From Fulvia fulva (lineage: Eukaryota > Ascomycota > Dothideomycetes > Mycosphaerellales > Mycosphaerellaceae), in NCBI RefSeq assembly GCF_020509005.1, contig NC_063012.1:9796001-9860000 (forward strand): a stretch of 64,000 nucleotides of DNA, written 5' to 3'. The translations under genes and the position numbers were made by a program. Shown here piece after piece: positions 59,296-64,000 of this stretch. How positions within the stretch are numbered: position 1 is the first letter of the stretch; the number at the start of each line of letters is the position of its first letter. The notes beneath the pieces were generated by a model. The model saw only the letters and a list, made by a program, of their open reading frames with translations. It searched no databases and had not been told where the DNA came from.

Positions 59296-60350
59296 CTAGC
59301 CAAACCACTCGGCATCGCGACAAGTCTTCTCATCCTTCTTCTGATCGAAAGCAGGAATGAACGCATCAACATCGCCACCATTCTTAGCAACAGCGGCCTC
59401 AACACGCTTCTTATACTCCGCCTTCCACGCTATCTCGCCGTGGACCGCAAAATGCTTTCCGAGCTGCTGGATGGAGTCCCACTTCGGTTGCTGCAAATCA
59501 TGTTAGTCTTCGAACCACCCTGCTGACAAGACAGTAAACTCACCGTCTTCTCCAACTTCATGATCCAGTCCTCCGTGAACTTGAGCGTCCTGTTGTGCTT
59601 GTAATAACTGCTCACTGCACGTCTCCTCATCTCACACCTCAAGTCGACGAACCACTGTCGATGCCACTCAATGTACCACCAGCGGAACGCCCACGGGCTT
59701 GACTTCGTCACCTTGCCCATCTCCTGCTTGAAGCCCGTACACGACTCCGCATCGGGGATGTACATAGCATACGTCGTCTCCTCTCGTACCTCGATGGCGA
59801 TCTCTCCGGTGAAATGCTCCAGCCACGTGCCAAGACGTGTCCCATGACCCTCGCTGCCAGGGATGGTGAGCAGGGGCGCCTCGAGGCCTTGGCCGGGACC
59901 CTTGAGGTAGAGTGCCACCGCAACATTACGCCCACAGTCGAAACAGTTGTGGTGTACTGGGTCGGGGCACATGTAGCACCCGCGCTCTGCACAGGCATGC
60001 TTGCAGCGCGGATTTGGGTGGCAGAGGCTCAATGCGACGTTGTGCAACGACACCGCCTCGTATTGCGGGGCGAAGATTCCGGTGGCGTGGACTTTGACGG
60101 TGCGGGCTTCGTAGTGGGTGACGATGTCGTCGATGAGAGTGGCTCGGACGGTGTCGTAGTGGCGGGCGGCTTTGAGGTAGCAGCGTTGGGACTCGTTGGC
60201 TATGAAACGGGAGGTGAGGCGGATGGCCAAGCCCGCTGGGACCCGCTCGGCGAGAGCTGCGTGCTTTGGAGTGGTTGGGTCGCTGGTAAAGGCCAGGTCG
60301 TAGATCATCTTGCGAAGCTCTGGAGGAATGGTCATGAATGATGGTGCCAT
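59296..60350 (-). CDS. Uncharacterised fungal protein with 2EXR/F-box-like start and a Cys/His cluster
   Basis: Exons 60350-59544 and 59490-59296, intron of 53 nt (GTGAGT...GCAG), 333 aa. The N-terminus, MTIPPELRKMIYDLAF, is the opening helix common to fungal F-box-like and 2EXR proteins (LP.ELR..IY). Near residues 105-135 there is a dense cluster, CHPNPRCKHACAERGC, then YMCPDPVHHNCFDCGRN, with nine Cys and several His, suggesting bound zinc. The second half is Trp-rich (AFRWWYIEWHRQWFVDLRCEMRRR). The spliced C-terminus is charged (FDQKKDEKTCRDAEWFG). No catalytic motif. Possibly a substrate adaptor or a DNA/protein-binding factor; the function is not known. First in-frame ATG used. Confidence 0.82.
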
Positions 60351-60368
60351 TGTTGGTGAGTTGGGTAG

Positions 60369-60665
60369 GTGTGTAAGTCGGTGTGCTGTGATGTGATATG
60401 AAGTGTTTGAGAACGTCCTGCACTGGTATGTGTGGGATGCTGGGTGCTGCAAGAGTCTGGGTGTCTTGCGTACGGGCGGAAGAGTTGCTGTGCTGTGATG
60501 TGATCTGGTGAAGAAAGTCCTGCGCTGTTGGATGTGATGTCTTGAGTACTGCCGGAGCCCCAAAGTCTTGTGATTCAGTAAGGAAGCGACCGGCGGTTGA
60601 GTGTGTAACGTGGTATCTGTTGAAGCTGCTTGTGAGGAAGTGAAGTGGTTCAGAAGATGCTGAAG
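60369..60665. repeat. Degenerate tandem repeat, about 102-108 bp period, upstream of the Cys/His gene
   Basis: Two clear units (60369-60455 and 60474-60557) share tgctgtgatgtgat and gtcctgc.ctg blocks at equal spacing; a weaker third lies at 60582-60665. The minus strand stays open in frame with the downstream gene through all units but has no ATG, so it is read here as 5' UTR/promoter DNA. Confidence 0.55.
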
Positions 60666-61155
60666 CGAAGTTGGTCTGATAAGAGATGAGTTTGAGTTGA
60701 GTTGAGGAAAAAGAAAAATCTTTATGCCTGGACCTGGTGGCTGGCACAATAGCGCACCACAATAGCATGCTCATGAGCTAGCCCAGCCACTTTGCGAGTT
60801 TTCTGTATTGTTATGTGGTGAGGACAATAAGAAGCTTGGGCCATGTGACCGCTGGAAAATGTACTGTAGATGGCTGGGGCTTGGCGCAAGTTTGCGCGTT
60901 GCTGACCTTTCCCTGTGCCAGAAACGACAGCACGTGCTGGACGCTGCGCAAAGACCGCTGACAGGTTCTCGTGGCCCAATGAACAGCCCATGGATCATCG
61001 CAAGATTGCGAAAGGTATGCAGCGGTGGCAAAGAGTTGCGGCGGCCCGCTGTGTTCGATGACACCAAGTGAAGTACCGTGATCGCCGCTGCGCACCAGTA
61101 TCTAAGAGCAGGGAGTTTCCTCTATCGATGGTGCAGCAAATCCGTCGACGTTTTC
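60666..61155. other. Intergenic, no feature seen
   Basis: 490 bp between the repeat upstream of the Cys/His-cluster gene and the 3' end of the ThDP-enzyme gene, both on the minus strand. No repeat or small gene recognised. Confidence 0.45.
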
Positions 61156-63058
61156 TCATGATCCGTTCGTCTGCGCATTCTTGTAATAAGGTCTCGGCAC
61201 ACTGTCATAGTACGGCACCACAATCACCTGTGATTCTCAGTCAGCAATCGGACGAACCCTTCACGGACACCTTGACCGTAGCCGCAGCACTCACATTCGG
61301 ATCCGTCGTCGCTCCCACCATGCTCAACGTAGCCGGCGTCGTCGGCTTCACGCTCACAATCATATTGATCAACGCCGGCGTCTTTTGCGCAAGCTCACGC
61401 ACCGTCAACTCGATCTCTTCGTAAGCGGTGATCTTCTTGCCTTCGCATCCGAAGCCTTGCGCCACCACTTCATACTTACACCCCTCACTCATCTTAACAC
61501 AAGGTCTCACGTCCGTGACACCTTCATAGATCAGATCTTGCCCATTGACGCTCATGCCCCAGACATAGTTATTCGCTACCACGGTCAAGATCTTGAGGCC
61601 GAACCTTGCCATCGTGTCCAGTTCTTGAATGTGAAAGCCTGCACTGCCGTCGCCGTGGATGTTGACGATCAGCCGTGAAGGATCCGCGATTGCAGCTCCC
61701 AAGCTGTAGCCCCATCCGTTACCTAGGAAGCCCAGATAGCCAGGTGGTGTGAGTATGTGTTTAGCGTTGGCTTGCTCTGCGGTCATGGCAGCCCATTGGC
61801 CTGCTTCGCCGCCGTCGAGCATGATGATGGAGTCTGGCGGGAGGGACTTCATAAGCGTGGACATTGCGTGATACGGGTGGAGGTGACCGTCAGGTTGAGT
61901 CTTCGGGTCTTGTTCGTAGGGAAGGGAAGAAGTGGTGAGGCTGCGGCATTTCTTGATCCACTCATCGTTGCGAGGGAATGGGGCGTTGGTGGCTTTGGTC
62001 AGGAATGCTTCGCAGAACACCTTGGCGTCAGCTATGATGCCGATATTGATAGGATGTGTCTTGCCGATTTCTGCTCCATCTAGATCGACCTGGGCGAGTG
62101 TTGCGGTCTTTGGGATAATGGCGCCACCTCTTCCACCGAGTAAGAAGCCAGTCCGGCCTGCCAGGAGAAGGACGAAATCTGCTTGCTCTTTGCCGGCCAT
62201 TGCCGCGAGACCAGACGCTGGTCCACCTCGAAGCTCATGGTCGTTGGGTATGGGTGGGCTGAACTTGTTCGAGTAGAACACAGGTGTGTTTGTAGTCTCC
62301 ACCAGCTTCAACAATGCCTCGTCCGTTCCTCTTGCGCCTGTGCCTGTGATGACGACCGGCCTCTTTGCTCCCTTCCAGGCTTCTACCAGGCAGTCCAGCG
62401 TTGCAGGGTTCGGCGCGGGCGGATCGACTGGAGGGACGTCTACAGCGCCATACGCGATTCGATCGAATTGAGGCGGGGAGAATAAGACGTCGATCGGAAA
62501 GTCGATCAGCACTGGGCCTTTGATGCCAGTATTTGCAGCTCTGAGCGCATACGCAACGATTCTCGGGATCTCCTCCACATTCGTGACTCGGTGTGCAAAC
62601 TTGGTGATCGGCTTCGCGACTACAACCTGATTGTGGAAACCTTGAAGGGCATTCGTTTCGGCGTCTTGGAGAGGCGGGCTGGAGGTGACGCAGAAGATGG
62701 GTGAGCGGTCGGCGAAGGCGGTAGCAAGTCCTGGGAGGCCATTGCAGTATCTGAGAGGATCGTTAAGCCATCGCCACCTCCAATCCTGCTCCTCTTACCC
62801 GCTATTCGCCGTGACGAAGCAGACGCCAGTCTTGCCCGAGATCTTCGCGTATCCTTCTGCTGCTTGAACGGCTGTGGCCTCGTGCCTGGTGTCAACGAGT
62901 TTGATGCCACAATCGTGCGCGCCTAGTAGAAAGGCATCAAGATATCCACCATGCAGACCAAAGGCCACTTCCACGCCAAGATTCTTGAGCGATTGAGCTA
63001 CGAGGTCTCCTCCGTTCAGCTCTCTGTTCTTCGGCTGCTGGATCTGGAATGGTGCCAT
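61156..63058 (-). CDS. Thiamine-diphosphate enzyme, benzaldehyde lyase / 2-hydroxyacyl-CoA lyase-like
   Basis: Exons 63058-62799, 62750-61295 and 61227-61156; 595 aa. Introns of 48 nt (GTAAGA...CAG) and 67 nt (GTGAGT...ACAG). Without the last intron the frame would end in an unrelated tail; spliced, it ends VIVVPYYDSVPRPYYKNAQTNGS, as related enzymes do. N-terminal Pyr domain: FGLHGGYLDAF and DTRHEATAVQAAEGYA with the cofactor-activating Glu (E60). Central domain follows, then the PP domain with GDGSAGFHIQELDTM...VVANNYVWG (about 452-480), the Mg/ThDP signature GDG-x25-NN. No presequence, so not the mitochondrial acetolactate synthase Ilv2. Such enzymes cleave or form C-C bonds next to hydroxyls or ketones; the substrate is unknown. 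Confidence 0.92.
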
Positions 63059-64000
63059 GTTCTTTCCACGTTATGTATAGGTGCGGTATGCGGAAACAGT
63101 AATGAGATGTTCGGAGAATGGCCTACTCTTCATGCCTACGCTGTGTGTTCTCGTGCTCGGTTGTTGATGGCAAGGTTGTGTTATTCCCGAGGGCGCAGTA
63201 ATGCCCCTCATGCCAGGCGGGGTCGTCTTACAGCACGTCTTCGAGCGTTGAGTGGGCTTGCGTGAGGCGTCCAGCGGTATTCGTATGGACTGGCCAAGAC
63301 TGTAAGCGTGGCAAGGTGGGCCTGTCGCTGTCTGATGTCGAGTCGCATTCGTCGTGGCACTGTATCGCGGCGGAACATATCGCCAAGATCGTAGTTAGTT
63401 GAGGCATATACTGTTTCTTTCAAAGGTGATAGATCGGGGACAGAGGCTTCAAGTAGCGTGTCAGTCGCGACGATTCGATGAACAAGCGTTGACGTTGGTT
63501 GTGAACAAGAACAGGAGGCACGATGTCGTGGTTCAAGGTTGAGCATCGACGCGTAGGTTCTAGCCACGTGCGCGGCTAGACCTGCCTTTCAGAGAACAGC
63601 GCAAGGCTGTGGCCGACCTCCATCAAGATGTGGTCCAGTCGCTGTAGCAAGGTCAACCATTGGTATTCCATGATACTTAAGCCGATGTATCATATCTCAT
63701 CCGATTCTAAGACATTTTGGCCACTCAGTCATCGTCAAAGTCTTGCCTTTTGCTCACCAGCCTATCTGCTTGCAATGCGACAATCTTCGACCCAAGTCAA
63801 GCTCCTTTGTCGCCGCGATTTTGATGCACTAATGTATACATTCAACAAGAAATTAACCGTCTCGACAACCAGCATTGGCTCAACGGTAAGGCGTGCTGGC
63901 TAGTACTAGCCTCGCATGTGACAATCCTCGGTCATCATTTCCTCTGTTGAAGGCTACATATGAGCCTTCCCTTGGCGGGATTGAGGTTCGAGATACCTCT
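63059..64000. other. Right-hand end of the window, no convincing gene
   Basis: 942 bp. The longest frames (for example 63208-63567 minus) lack a good start, family signal or splice support. I examined it for a tRNA because of a ggctcaacggtaaggc stretch near 63877 and found only hairpins. Confidence 0.4.
63869..63911. repeat. Two abutting hairpins
   Basis: CCAGCA (63869-63874) pairs with TGCTGG (63894-63899), and the overlapping GGCTAGTACTAGCC (63898-63911) is a perfect palindrome. No associated gene is identified. Confidence 0.5.

Noticed and set aside
63862..64000. tRNA-like D-arm (ggctcaacggtaaggc) and a ggttcga T-loop-like stretch near 63982
   Set aside because: Acceptor and T stems cannot be formed at permitted distances; only local hairpins result.

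Overview
The window is nuclear DNA of a filamentous ascomycete (Pezizomycotina). The genes on the right are split by short introns of about 48-145 nt with GTAAGT-type donors, and several families are typically fungal: HET domain, KAR5/Tht1 and KRI1. The left two thirds carry the mark of repeat-induced point mutation (RIP): CpA/TpG almost gone, TpA and TAG/TAA stops everywhere, CpG kept. RIP plus this gene set fits a Dothideomycete, but the class is inference and I cannot name a genus.

Positions 1-41,165 are a retrotransposon cluster with no intact host gene. From left to right: low-complexity DNA; a 5'-truncated LINE (325-2271, minus); a complete Copia element with 234-bp LTRs (2272-7812, minus); a Gypsy gag-pol remnant without LTRs (7813-13248, minus); two LINE 3' ends head to head (13249-13950 minus, 14046-14793 plus); the 5' part of another Copia (14794-15728); a second copy of the 234-bp-LTR Copia whose 5' half is inverted (15729-26604), interrupted by a full-length Tad1-like LINE (15989-21497, with a 7-bp target duplication); a full-length Gypsy with LTRs of about 330 bp and a polypurine tract (26605-34613, minus); a LINE fragment much less mutated than its neighbours (35265-37988); and a LINE of a diverged lineage (38486-41165). 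RIP has changed RT catalytic aspartates to asparagine in four elements.

Positions 41,166-64,000 are gene-bearing DNA with normal composition. A 151-bp inverted-repeat (MITE-like) element lies at the boundary. It is followed by DBP8 (DEAD-box helicase) and KRI1, two ribosome-biogenesis factors sharing a 203-bp divergent promoter. Next come a HET-domain gene broken by an in-frame TGA, a secreted germin-like cupin, an HchA/Hsp31-type DJ-1 superfamily protein, a small two-TM protein, a small acidic protein, the KAR5/Tht1 karyogamy protein, mitochondrial ribosomal protein uL6m, a decayed C-terminal piece of a second HET gene, a gene of unknown function with a Cys/His cluster, and a benzaldehyde-lyase-like ThDP enzyme.

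The functional links visible here are DBP8 with KRI1 (18S rRNA / 40S assembly) and two broken HET genes in a short stretch. I see no secondary-metabolite cluster, CRISPR array, tRNA or rRNA. The most unusual items are the Copia copy with an inverted 5' half, the strand-skewed RIP of the long LINE, the lightly RIPed LINE island, and a 3'-end motif shared by all the LINE copies.
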